This document shows, piece after piece, positions 35,002 through 43,972 of a DNA stretch of 64,000 bases. The position numbers were made by a program, and so were the translations under genes. Location: assembly GCA_016292805.1 (NCBI GenBank), contig JAEDFM010000004.1:1-64000 (forward strand). Direction: 5' to 3'. Under the pieces are notes generated by a model, which saw only the letters and a list, made by a program, of their open reading frames with translations, was not told the DNA's origin and ran no database searches. Numbering within the stretch: the first letter of the stretch is position 1; every line of letters starts with the position of its first letter. Source of the DNA: Treponema sp. (lineage in GTDB: Bacteria > Spirochaetota > Spirochaetia > Treponematales > Treponemataceae).

Positions 35002-36333
35002 TTAGTTTTTCCTTAATATATCTAAAGGCTTTTCTTTACCAGCTTTTACAGATGGAATAATTGAAACTATAAGAGATAATGTTATTGTAAGTACACAAAT
35101 CAATATAATCTGACCAGCAGGTATTGTAACGGGAATGTTCTGCAAATAATAGGCAGGATCCATAAGCTTTACATAATTTTCTGCAGAAAGTTCAATTCCC
35201 CGTAAGGAATAATTAATTCTTACAATAAAATTTAACAGTTTTTCCAGACCTTCTACCAGCTGATTTGCAAAAACGGAAATTAAAATACCGGCGGGAACCC
35301 CTAATAAAAGTCCTCCACCACCGCAGGCCACCCCTGTTAATAAAAAGCTGAAGGTTATTCCTTTGGGTGTTGCACCAATACTTTTTAGGATTGCAATTTC
35401 TTTTTTTCGTTCCATTACAAGCATAACTATGGCAGAAGCAATATTTATACTAGCCACAAGTACAATAAGCATCATTACAAAAACAAGCATAACTTTTGTT
35501 GAACTAAAGTTTTCAAATTCAGATGCATGTATTTGATCCCAGCGGTAAACATTAGCCCAACGGGTAAAATATTCTTTTACCTTTACCTGTGTACGAACCA
35601 GATTAGGACTAAAAGCATCGTTAGTTTCACAGGCTACTGAACAGGTTACATTATTAAAGTTCAAAAATTTATATGCAGTTTCTAATGGAATAAAGCACCA
35701 GAGCTGATCCAGCTCCTGATATCCGCTGGTTACAATTGCACAAACCTTAAATGTAGTAAGCTTTGGAATAAGTTTACCTTCTACATTTTTAGTTGTAATT
35801 ATTCTAAAAGAATCCCCTGCATGAAGTCCCAGTGTTTCTGCAATTTTCTGTCCTAAGACAGCAGATTTTCCACCAGCAGCTTCGTAATCTTCCAGGGACC
35901 CTTCTGTAACTTCAAACAGTTTATTAAAGGATTTGTTCACTCTGAAAATATCCTTTTGCACTGCACGAATAGAAATTCCTGTTCTTATATTTCTATTTAA
36001 CGCAAGAGAACTGGCTTGGATTTCCGGATAAGCATTTATAACGCCGTCTATAGATTTTAACTCCTTTGATAATTCCATAAAGCTTTCAGGAGTTTGTACT
36101 GCATCGTAATTTGAAGCTATGTATGCACCAATATGAGAAGAACTTAAACCAATAATTCTTTCGGTCATTCCGTTTATCATACCTGTAGTAATTGATACAA
36201 CTACAATCAAAGGAATAACGCTGAGTGCTATACAGAGTAATGCTCCAAAAAAACTTCGCCGTGCAGAGGAACGTTTTTCAGCTTTTGGGAAAATTAAACT
36301 TTTTGCAAACAATAGGGACGATTTAATTGTCAT
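35002..36333 (-). CDS. LolC/LolE family lipoprotein-releasing permease
   Basis: 443 aa with the MacB/LolC layout: one N-terminal helix (residues about 28-55), a periplasmic domain of about 200 residues, then three helices (about 285-310, 330-355, 405-430). Together with the ATPase and the second permease it extracts lipoproteins from the inner membrane for transport outward. The ATG overlaps the end of lolD by 11 bases. Which of LolC or LolE it represents cannot be told. Confidence 0.88.
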   Translation of the reverse strand: MTIKSSLLFAKSLIFPKAEKRSSARRSFFGALLCIALSVIPLIVVVSITTGMINGMTERIIGLSSSHIGAYIASNYDAVQTPESFMELSKELKSIDGVINAYPEIQASSLALNRNIRTGISIRAVQKDIFRVNKSFNKLFEVTEGSLEDYEAAGGKSAVLGQKIAETLGLHAGDSFRIITTKNVEGKLIPKLTTFKVCAIVTSGYQELDQLWCFIPLETAYKFLNFNNVTCSVACETNDAFSPNLVRTQVKVKEYFTRWANVYRWDQIHASEFENFSSTKVMLVFVMMLIVLVASINIASAIVMLVMERKKEIAILKSIGATPKGITFSFLLTGVACGGGGLLLGVPAGILISVFANQLVEGLEKLLNFIVRINYSLRGIELSAENYVKLMDPAYYLQNIPVTIPAGQIILICVLTITLSLIVSIIPSVKAGKEKPLDILRKN

Positions 36334-37003
36334 GCTTCAAAGCTCCATCCACAATTCTATAAATATCATCACCTTTTGCAGCAAGATTCATATCGTGAGT
36401 TACTAAAAGCAGAGTTTTTTTATATTTGTCTGCCATAGAAAAAAGAATATCGCCGATTAAAACTGCATTTGCAGGGTCCAGATTACCAGTAGGTTCATCT
36501 GCAAGAATAAGTTTTGGATCATTAATCAAAGCTCTGGCTACAGCTACCCGCTGGCGTTCACCACCACTAAGCTGGGAAGGCAGATGATTCATCCTTTCAC
36601 CTACTCCAACATCCTGCAAAAGAGTCTTAGCTTTTTCTATAGCTTCCTTTTTAGAAACACCGGCTATAAGTGCTGGCATATAAACATTTTCTAAAGCTGT
36701 AAAATCTTTTAACAGATAATGGAACTGGAAGATTAAACCAAGGTATTTAGAACGATATTCAGATAAAGCTTTTTCTTTAAGCTCTGACACATTATATTCA
36801 CCGGCTACAACAGAACCTTCTGTAACAGAATCTATGCCACCAATAATATTTAGCAGGGTACTTTTCCCGCTGCCGCTTTCTCCAGCTATTACAATCTTTT
36901 TTCCTTCTGGAACTTCCAGATTACAATTTTTAAGTATTGTCAATTTTTCAGAGTCTGTAACATAAGTTTTTTCCACATTCTTAATGCTTACAATGCTATT
37001 CAT
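36323..37003 (-). CDS. lolD: LolD ATPase of the lipoprotein-releasing system
   Basis: 226 aa from the ATG at 37003, which has GGAGG nine bases upstream. Walker [10 protein letters not shown], signature [15 protein letters not shown] and Walker [10 protein letters not shown] are complete. The two permease genes flank and overlap it, giving the order permease-ATPase-permease. The many lipoprotein genes in this window make the system's role clear. Confidence 0.93.
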   Translation of the reverse strand: MNSIVSIKNVEKTYVTDSEKLTILKNCNLEVPEGKKIVIAGESGSGKSTLLNIIGGIDSVTEGSVVAGEYNVSELKEKALSEYRSKYLGLIFQFHYLLKDFTALENVYMPALIAGVSKKEAIEKAKTLLQDVGVGERMNHLPSQLSGGERQRVAVARALINDPKLILADEPTGNLDPANAVLIGDILFSMADKYKKTLLLVTHDMNLAAKGDDIYRIVDGALKHDN

Positions 37004-38303
37004 TATGCAAAACCTCCGCAACGGTCATTTTTAAAACATTCTTACTTGCTGCCCAGCAGGCAAATACTGGCGAAATAAATCCAAACAAAGCAATCATAAA
37101 AACTTCAAATCCCTGAATTCTGGCAGGTATAGAAGCATATAAAAGATAAGAAGAATTCTCTGTAAGAAACATCAGATTTCTGTGATTAAAGATTGCTGTA
37201 AATAAATACTGAAATCCGTACATTATTTTGGCAGCACCAGTAAACACTAGATCTGTATTTGCACTAATCAATAAACCTAATAAAAGTCCAATCAATGCCC
37301 CAACAGCACCTGTAATAATTCCACGGAATATAAATATAGCTTTAATTTCTTTAGCAGGAGCACCCAAAGCTGAAAAAATTGCAATTTCTGCTTTGCGTTC
37401 AAAAACAAGACGACGCATACCGTTGTAAATGTTTATGGCTACAACAACAAAAATAAGTGCAACTAATAACAACAGCATATTTTTTTCTATACGGAGTGCG
37501 CCAAAAAAGGCTTTGTTATAACTGCGCCAGGATTCTGGTTTAGACAGAGGGAAAGCTTTATGTACCGCATTAACAGCTGAAATATCCTGATTTACATTCT
37601 GTATTTTTAGGCCCCAGATTTTTTCTGGAGAACTTCCAAAATATTTATAACCATCTTCAATATTTATAAAAGCAAAAGTTGAATTTATTTCTGCATAACC
37701 ACAGCTGAAAATTCCAGTTACAGTAAAGGTTCTGTCCTGAGAAAATAAATCTACATCGCTTGTTCCGCTTAGCATTAAAAGATTTACTGTCTGTCCTAAA
37801 CGAACTCCTAAATCCTTTGCCAGCTTACTACCAATTACAATGTTACCGCTTTTAGATAAATCAAAATCTCCAAGAACAATTTTTAGTTTTGAATAAAACC
37901 CCTGGTCCATTTTATAAATATCAGGATTTACAGCCCTGAGAATTGCAGCACCTTCAAAACCTTTTTCACTGACCATTAAAGTCTGAGCTTCCAGAAACTG
38001 ACTGCAGCTTTTTATATTCTTATTTTCACTGCAAAAATCAATAAACTCTAATTCTTCACTTTCATTAATATTGTGAACTCTTACATGGTAAGAAGAAATT
38101 TCCTGAATAGAATCTATAAAGCTTAACTGAAAGCCATTCATAACACTCATTACAACAATCAATGTCATTACACCTGCAGCAATACCAGCTGTTGCCAGTT
38201 TAGAAGTTACGGCAGAACGGCCTTTTCGGTCTACGCGGGAAAACCTTTTTGATACTGTGGAAATCCAGATAAGCTTTTGAAGTAAAGTTCTGTGTTTATT
38301 CAT
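36996..38303 (-). CDS. LolC/LolE family lipoprotein-releasing permease
   Basis: 435 aa from the ATG at 38303; an in-frame GTG two codons earlier is inside the preceding gene and less likely. Same membrane layout as the partner permease: helix at about 40-60, periplasmic domain, helices near 275-300, 320-345 and 400-425. It overlaps the lipoprotein gene upstream by 8 bases and lolD downstream by 8. It forms the heterodimer with the other LolC/E protein. Confidence 0.88.
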   Translation of the reverse strand: MNKHRTLLQKLIWISTVSKRFSRVDRKGRSAVTSKLATAGIAAGVMTLIVVMSVMNGFQLSFIDSIQEISSYHVRVHNINESEELEFIDFCSENKNIKSCSQFLEAQTLMVSEKGFEGAAILRAVNPDIYKMDQGFYSKLKIVLGDFDLSKSGNIVIGSKLAKDLGVRLGQTVNLLMLSGTSDVDLFSQDRTFTVTGIFSCGYAEINSTFAFINIEDGYKYFGSSPEKIWGLKIQNVNQDISAVNAVHKAFPLSKPESWRSYNKAFFGALRIEKNMLLLLVALIFVVVAINIYNGMRRLVFERKAEIAIFSALGAPAKEIKAIFIFRGIITGAVGALIGLLLGLLISANTDLVFTGAAKIMYGFQYLFTAIFNHRNLMFLTENSSYLLYASIPARIQGFEVFMIALFGFISPVFACWAASKNVLKMTVAEVLHNE

Positions 38304-39363
38304 AATCACTTTCCCTTACAGTAATTCCATTTAGAGTATATATATCTTTTTTCTTAAAATTGTTTTCGTAAATTGTAGTTACAACATAGCCTTCTTCAAA
38401 GAAAATCTTTTCTGTGTAATTACCGGCAATTTCTGTATAATTTTTTGAAAGCTTTAAATCATTATTTTCGTAATACTTATAATCTGGTGGAATTTCCTGG
38501 CCGTGATTAAAAGTAAATTCCATTCTTTTATTCATTGTATTTTTAATTTTTTTGTAAGTTGAATCTGTATATTCCTGTTCCTTTACAGTCTGTAAAACAA
38601 GCCTATTTTCAGAATCATAGGAATAATGGTTTTCAGAAATTAAGACAGTTCTTCTTTTTTCAGTTTTTTCGTCATCAACACTTAGGCTTACAATTGTTTT
38701 AACTGGCTTAGAATTTTCGTTATAGGAAATTGTTGTAATTGTATTATTCTGTTCAATAACCTTCTCATAAGGAATATAAGAGCCTGGATTATATTTGTAT
38801 TCCTGACTTTTAATTATTTTTGCTGATGAAATATCAGGAATAGACCACTCTTCTTTTTTTACAAAACGACTGTCAGAATCATAATAATTTCGTTCAACTT
38901 TTTTTTCATTTACAGAAGTTAATACAGTATATTCATTTTCAACTTCTGGAATTAAAATTTCATTCTGGTAAGTATATATTTTAAGCCTACCTTTACTGTC
39001 AGTTATAGTATTTTCCTGAATCTCATTTTCATCTACAGGCTTTGCATCTTCCGGAATTTCTTCAGCCGTAACAACAGGAAGCTCTTCAGGTTCATATGCT
39101 GCCTGGGAAAAAGAGTTTGACATCTCTTCAACATTATCCTGAATTGCTTGTGCATTTAATGCAAATTGATTTTCAGATTCTGCTTCCGATAATGAAGTTT
39201 CATTTTCTGGTTCAAGGATATTCTGTTCAGAGCGTTCTATAGCTGCCTGATTATAATCAGTTAACTGACCATCATTTTGCACAGTATTCTGTTTTTTCTT
39301 ACAGCCAGAAAAAATCAGTAATGAGAAAAATAATACTGAAAGTAAAAAAACTTGTTTCTTCAA
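38296..39363 (-). CDS. Lipoprotein with repeated strand motifs
   Basis: 355 aa, beginning at a TTG (MKKQVFLLSVLFFSLLIFSG then the lipobox cysteine and three lysines). An acidic low-complexity stretch (residues 30-125) leads into a repeated beta-strand region such as YSYDSENRLVLQTVKEQEYT and YKYYENNDLKLSKNYTEIAG, similar to YD-like wedge repeats. No known function. It lies 2 bases after ftsY and overlaps the first lol permease gene, so it may be a client or accessory of the sorting system. Confidence 0.7.
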   Translation of the reverse strand: MKKQVFLLSVLFFSLLIFSGCKKKQNTVQNDGQLTDYNQAAIERSEQNILEPENETSLSEAESENQFALNAQAIQDNVEEMSNSFSQAAYEPEELPVVTAEEIPEDAKPVDENEIQENTITDSKGRLKIYTYQNEILIPEVENEYTVLTSVNEKKVERNYYDSDSRFVKKEEWSIPDISSAKIIKSQEYKYNPGSYIPYEKVIEQNNTITTISYNENSKPVKTIVSLSVDDEKTEKRRTVLISENHYSYDSENRLVLQTVKEQEYTDSTYKKIKNTMNKRMEFTFNHGQEIPPDYKYYENNDLKLSKNYTEIAGNYTEKIFFEEGYVVTTIYENNFKKKDIYTLNGITVRESDYE

Positions 39364-39365
39364 AA

Positions 39366-40232
39366 TTATAGACCTAAAAATTCATCAATATATTTTTCTG
39401 CATCAAAGGGTTCAATGTTTTCGTATTTTTCACCAGTACATACATAAGCAACTGGAAGACCTAATTCTTTTCCAATAGAAACTGCAACGCCACCTTTTGC
39501 AGTTGAATCATATTTTGTCATAATGATGGCATCAACACCAACAGCCTCATTAAAAACTTCAGCCTGACGCAATGCATTCTGTCCTGTGGTTGCATCAATA
39601 ACAATGATTTTTTTATAACAGCCTTCGTCAGCTTTTGTAGCGCAGGTTCTGTCAATTTTCTGAAGTTCACGAACCAGGTTTTCCTTATTGTGAAGACGAC
39701 CGGCAGTATCTGCCAGAACAAGACCTGGACCTTTTGATTTAAGTGCTTCAGCCGCATCATATACAACTGCACTTGGGTCACTGCCATGCTGATGGCTTAC
39801 AACACGCACTCCAACTTTTTCTCCGTGCATTGCAAGCTGTTCAATGGCTGCCGCCCGGAAAGTATCTGCACTTGCCATTACAATATTTTCTAACCCCTGA
39901 TTTCTAAACATATTGGCCAGTTTGGCAACCGAGGTTGTTTTACCAACTCCATTTACCCCCAACATCATCCAAACATTTATTTTAGATAAATCAGGCTTTA
40001 ATTCAATCTGTTTTACATGCTGCAAAAGTAATTCTTTTAACTTTAAGAGGATTTGATTCTGATCATCAATTTTTTCTTTGCGGCAAATCTGTTCCAGTTC
40101 ATCTGCAAGAAGAAATGCAGTTTTTGCACCAACATCACCTTCTACCAGCATATCTGTCAGATTTTCAAAAAATTCTTCATCAATTTTTTTACTGAATAAT
40201 GATTTAAATTTTTCACCAAAAGATTTTTTCAT
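39366..40232 (-). CDS. ftsY: Signal recognition particle receptor FtsY
   Basis: 288 aa. SRP-type GTPase: GVNGVGKTT (about residues 93-101), ADTFRAAA, DTAGRLHNKENL and TKYDSTAKGG. It docks ribosome-SRP complexes at the membrane. The long acidic A domain of E. coli FtsY is absent; only the NG core plus a basic N-terminal helix (MKKSFGEKFKSLFSKK) is present, as in many bacteria. GGAAT precedes the ATG, two bases after the PEGA gene. Confidence 0.95.
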   Translation of the reverse strand: MKKSFGEKFKSLFSKKIDEEFFENLTDMLVEGDVGAKTAFLLADELEQICRKEKIDDQNQILLKLKELLLQHVKQIELKPDLSKINVWMMLGVNGVGKTTSVAKLANMFRNQGLENIVMASADTFRAAAIEQLAMHGEKVGVRVVSHQHGSDPSAVVYDAAEALKSKGPGLVLADTAGRLHNKENLVRELQKIDRTCATKADEGCYKKIIVIDATTGQNALRQAEVFNEAVGVDAIIMTKYDSTAKGGVAVSIGKELGLPVAYVCTGEKYENIEPFDAEKYIDEFLGL

Positions 40233-40234
40233 TT

Positions 40235-41905
40235 TTATTCCTCTACTTCAGCTGTATTAATTTCTATTGCATTTTCATCTGTTTCATTTTGATTTGAAGT
40301 ATCAATTTTTATAACATCTTCGAAAATTATATCAGTTGTTTTTGCTTTCTTAGGTAAAACGGTATTTGCAGCAATAAGGTAACGAACCAATTCATAACCA
40401 AACCAGACACCACAACCTAAGGAAACATAATTAGTTATATATGAAGCAGTTCCCCATTTTTTTGCCCTGTTATAACTTTCATCAGTTTTTAAGATATAGT
40501 AGGCATCTGTATAATTATTGAATTTCCCTGAGCAAATGAATTTTGGAATCAAGGAAACCATAAGAGCCGAATATGAACCATACATCCACTTACGGCGCTT
40601 ATCTATGTAATCTGCATTATTTTTTAGATTCTGTTTTACTTTAAGGGTTATACCAGTTTCCACATCCTTTTCGGGAATATAATAAAAACCGGAAAGACCT
40701 TCTTTGTTAACAATCTGTCCAAGAATCGTCTGACCATTGATTGTAATTTTTGAATAATTGTTTTCCAGTTTATCTACACTTTTTCCATTTGCGTAGATAG
40801 AAACTTCAGAATCATTCTGATTCAACAAATATACAAAGCTGTCATTTTCCTGTTCCAGCTGAATTTCAATTAAATATTTGTGATTTCCTAAAAAATCGTA
40901 TGTAGTAGAAATTGATTTATAACCGTCTGCCTGCACCTGAAAAGAACTTATTCCAGAATGAACCCTTAAACCATCTTTTCCCAGAGTCTGAATTTCATCA
41001 TTAAAATAAAATTTAACATTCTGAGCTTCTTTAGGAGATACAAAAATATTTAATTCTACAGGCATTGAATTTGTTATGGCTGGTACAAGCTTACCTGCAA
41101 TACTATTTGCAATTACATCAAGTTCCCTTAAACTGCCAACTTCCATAACAGAGGCAATTCTTTTAGAACCAGGAAAAAGATAAGCATCAATATTTACACT
41201 TAGATAATCGCCAAAGCTGGTAATTTTACCTGTAATAAGAGTATTGATTTTTGCAGAATAAACTTCTTTTTCAAAAGTATAAGAACCGATTCCTTCACTT
41301 AATGCAGCTGCACTTGGAGTAAACAGCTTTGAAACATCATCCCTATAAAAGGTAATAGTTTCCTGAGAAATAAGGGATTCATTTTTAACAAACATGTTCT
41401 TAAAAAGATAAAGCCATTTTTTTCCTTCTGTAGAAATATCCAATGAAGAATATTTTCCGGAATCTACCATAGCTTGATTTTTTTCGGACAAAGCTTTTTC
41501 TTCAGCTTCTTCCTCTAGATTTACTCTGAGTTTTTCTTCCAGCTCCTTTATCTTTTTATCAGCTTCATTTATTTTTTTTGAAAGCTGTTTTTCGGAATAA
41601 TTATTTAGAACAAGATTATCTCTTTTTTTATATTCTGCAGATAACTGCAAAAATAAAGACAGACGATTTTTCTGCAGCTCGTATTTTTTTCGCTCAAATT
41701 TTTCATCTGGAGTTACATCTCTGTTTAATGTATTACCCAGGCTGTTCAAAATAAGAGATGGCATAGAATCGCCTAATGCTTTTAAAATCTGAGAATCTGT
41801 TTTATTAGATTCAAAATGCTGTGCACCAATAACCCAGTTTTCACTCCAAAGCGACGAACAAAACAGCATGAGAAAAATGGAAATGTAGAGTTTTAAATTA
41901 CTCTT
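40235..41905 (-). CDS. Exported PEGA-domain protein
   Basis: 556 aa from the ATG at 41905, which overlaps the prfB stop by 8 bases (two further ATGs directly precede it). Signal peptide MKSNLKLYISIFLMLFCSSL. Residues about 75-115 form a coiled coil (KKINEADKKIKELEEKLRVN). A PEGA-like domain follows around 305-365 (VELNIFVSPKEAQNVKFYFN, then SSFQVQADGYKSISTTYDFL). Two hydrophobic segments near 455-475 and 500-525 could be membrane helices. PEGA proteins often sit in the periplasm at the envelope. Function unknown; it is co-transcribed with prfB and ftsY. Confidence 0.65.
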   Translation of the reverse strand, partial: KSNLKLYISIFLMLFCSSLWSENWVIGAQHFESNKTDSQILKALGDSMPSLILNSLGNTLNRDVTPDEKFERKKYELQKNRLSLFLQLSAEYKKRDNLVLNNYSEKQLSKKINEADKKIKELEEKLRVNLEEEAEEKALSEKNQAMVDSGKYSSLDISTEGKKWLYLFKNMFVKNESLISQETITFYRDDVSKLFTPSAAALSEGIGSYTFEKEVYSAKINTLITGKITSFGDYLSVNIDAYLFPGSKRIASVMEVGSLRELDVIANSIAGKLVPAITNSMPVELNIFVSPKEAQNVKFYFNDEIQTLGKDGLRVHSGISSFQVQADGYKSISTTYDFLGNHKYLIEIQLEQENDSFVYLLNQNDSEVSIYANGKSVDKLENNYSKITINGQTILGQIVNKEGLSGFYYIPEKDVETGITLKVKQNLKNNADYIDKRRKWMYGSYSALMVSLIPKFICSGKFNNYTDAYYILKTDESYNRAKKWGTASYITNYVSLGCGVWFGYELVRYLIAANTVLPKKAKTTDIIFEDVIKIDTSNQNETDENAIEINTAEVEE

Positions 41906-43035
41906 CATCATCATCGTCGTCAGCACCATCCATAGGAAGACCTTTCCATTTAGCAACAAGGTAGGCATTCATAAATTCATCCAGGTCTCCATCCATAACA
42001 GCCTGAATGTTTCCTACTGAATAACGGGTTCTAAGATCTTTTACCATTGTATATGGACAGAAAACATAAGAACGAATCTGACTGCCAAAAGAAATTTCTT
42101 TCTTTTCTGCCGCAAACTTGGAATTTTCTTTTTCCTTCTGTTCTCTGTAGTATTCGTAAAGTCTGGCTTTAAGCATGTTCATACAAGACTGTCTGTTCAT
42201 AATCTGACTGCGTTCAGACTGACAGGCAACCACAATACCTGTAGGAAGATGTGTAAAACGAACGGCAGAGTCAGTTTTATTTACATGCTGTCCACCCTTT
42301 CCACCTGCACGGTAGGTATCTACTCGTAAATCTTCAGGTCTGATATCAACTTCAATTGTGTCATCAAGAACAGGATATACATAAACTGAAGCAAATGATG
42401 TATGTCGTCTTGCATTTGCATCAAAAGGTGAAATACGAACCAGACGATGAATACCACCTTCGCCCTTTAAATAACCGTAAACAAAATCACCTGAAACCTG
42501 AATTGTAATTGATTTAAGGCCACCTTCGGCTTCCAGTTCATCCATTACTTCAGTTTTATAGCCATGTCGTTCAGCCCAACGCAAATACATACGGCTTAGC
42601 ATATAAACCCAGTCACAGGCTTCTGTTCCACCAGCTCCGGCGTGAACGGTAAGATAAGCGTCATTCTGATCAACTTCGCCACTTAAAAGATTGAGAATAT
42701 TTAACTGTTCAAATGTTTTTTTGTTGGCATCCAGCATTGAACGAACTTCATCTTCATCTGCAGTATCACCAGACTCTGCAGCAAGCTCGTACATTGCATC
42801 TAAATCGTCCATATCAGAAAGAAGTTTTCTCCATGGATCTACTCGTTTTTTTAATTTACGAATCTGGGACATTACCTTTTCTGCGGCTTCATGATCATCC
42901 CAGAAACCAGGAGCTTCTGTAAGCTTTTCTTTTTCTTTAATTGCTTTATCTATAGCGTCCGAGTCAAAGACGCCCCCAAACGTTTTGAATTTCTGCTTTT
43001 AAGTCCTCAATAGGAATTTTTACTTCTTCTAACAT
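41898..43035 (-). CDS. prfB: Peptide chain release factor 2 with programmed +1 frameshift
   Basis: About 378 aa. The gene starts at the ATG at 43035, reads 24 codons to an in-frame TGA (42964-42966), then shifts +1 at CTT-TGA-C into the main frame. A GGGGG tract (42973-42977) sits just before the slip site, as in E. coli prfB, so RF2 controls its own synthesis. Main-frame features are the stop-reading SPF tripeptide (RISPFDANARRH), the GGQ motif (RAGGKGGQHVNK) and an acidic tail (GADDDDDEE). It is the first gene of the long minus-strand operon. Confidence 0.95.
42962..42977 (-). promoter_or_regulatory. prfB programmed frameshift site
   Basis: Minus strand GGGGGCGTCTTTGACTC: a Shine-Dalgarno-like G run, three bases, then CTT TGA C. 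When RF2 is scarce, ribosomes pause at TGA and slip +1. Confidence 0.92.
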
Positions 43036-43070
43036 ACCCTAAAGATAACAAGAAAATGCAAATTTTACAA

Positions 43071-43099
43071 TTGATTTTCTATATAGCAAAATTTATAAT
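43071..43099 (+). promoter_or_regulatory. Promoter of the exported FN3-like gene, nearly leaderless
   Basis: TTGATT (43071-43076), 17 bases, TATAAT (43094-43099), then 6 bases to the ATG at 43106. Transcription should start at or next to the ATG, and there is no Shine-Dalgarno. A divergent minus-strand promoter for prfB (TTGCTA, 16 bases, TAAAAT) overlaps it. Confidence 0.65.
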
Positions 43100-43105
43100 A
43101 TTTAT

Positions 43106-43972
43106 ATGAAGAAATTAATTACTTTATTTACCGCAATTTTTATAACAACTACTCTTTTTGCTCAGCGACCTATTGTGCAGGATATTCAGGCTGTTGCAGG
43201 TAAAGGTAGAACAATTAATGTAAACTGGACACTTCCAGAAAATCCTGATGAACCTATTACAGAGCTTCAGATTTATAAAAGTGACCGTCAGATTTCTTCA
43301 TACGAACAGATTGAAAAACTGCAGCCAATTGCTTATGTTTCTCCATCTACAACAAACTATCAGGATACAGCAAACGATTTTAAAGATTATTATTATGCTG
43401 TAATAGCTGTTACTTCAAAGCCTTGCACCATATTGATTGCAAGTGTAAATGCTACAGTAAACGGTGCCCATCTTATACCTAAAAAAAATGCTTCAAAGGT
43501 TCCACAAAAGAAGATAGAAGAAAAGCTTTATACAGATGGACAGATTCGGGAAACTCCACTTCCATTTGTAAGCTTTGTAGATGGAATGAATCAGGAAGAT
43601 ATTATTACACCAGAAACTGCTGAAGCTGTAAAAAGTCTTTCCTTCACAAAAGAAAAAAAGAACTCTTTATTACGCCCTTATATTTTTGAAGAAGATTTAG
43701 TATCTCCAGATGGGGGAGATGATTATTTATTATTTGATATTCTTAAAAATTATTTTGCTCCAAAAAAATATTCTGAAGCTATTATTCAGCTGGAAAAATT
43801 AATTGGAACAAACATCAGTCAAAAGACACGCAACAGAGCTTATTTCTATATTGGTGAATCTGAATACTTTATTGAAGATTACAATAAGGCAATTATGTAC
43901 TTTGTAAAGGTAGAAAGCATTTACCCTATCCAGGCAAAACGCTGGATAGATTCTTCTTTAGATCAGCTTTAG
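43106..43972 (+). CDS. Exported FN3-like protein with C-terminal helical repeats
   Basis: 288 aa. Signal peptide MKKLITLFTAIFITTTLFAQ. Residues 25-115 look like one fibronectin-III domain (INVNWTLPENPDEPITELQI, YYYAVIAV). A polar linker with a KEKKNS stretch follows. The last 80 residues contain TPR-like helices (YSEAIIQLEKLI, RAYFYIGESEYFIEDYNKAI). Probably a periplasmic scaffold. Its stop overlaps the convergent TPR gene's stop by 4 bases. Function unknown. Confidence 0.65.
   Translation: MKKLITLFTAIFITTTLFAQRPIVQDIQAVAGKGRTINVNWTLPENPDEPITELQIYKSDRQISSYEQIEKLQPIAYVSPSTTNYQDTANDFKDYYYAVIAVTSKPCTILIASVNATVNGAHLIPKKNASKVPQKKIEEKLYTDGQIRETPLPFVSFVDGMNQEDIITPETAEAVKSLSFTKEKKNSLLRPYIFEEDLVSPDGGDDYLLFDILKNYFAPKKYSEAIIQLEKLIGTNISQKTRNRAYFYIGESEYFIEDYNKAIMYFVKVESIYPIQAKRWIDSSLDQL

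Noticed and set aside
42898..42964. prfB as a pseudogene because of the in-frame TGA
   Set aside because: CTT-TGA-C with an upstream G run is the standard programmed frameshift of release factor 2.
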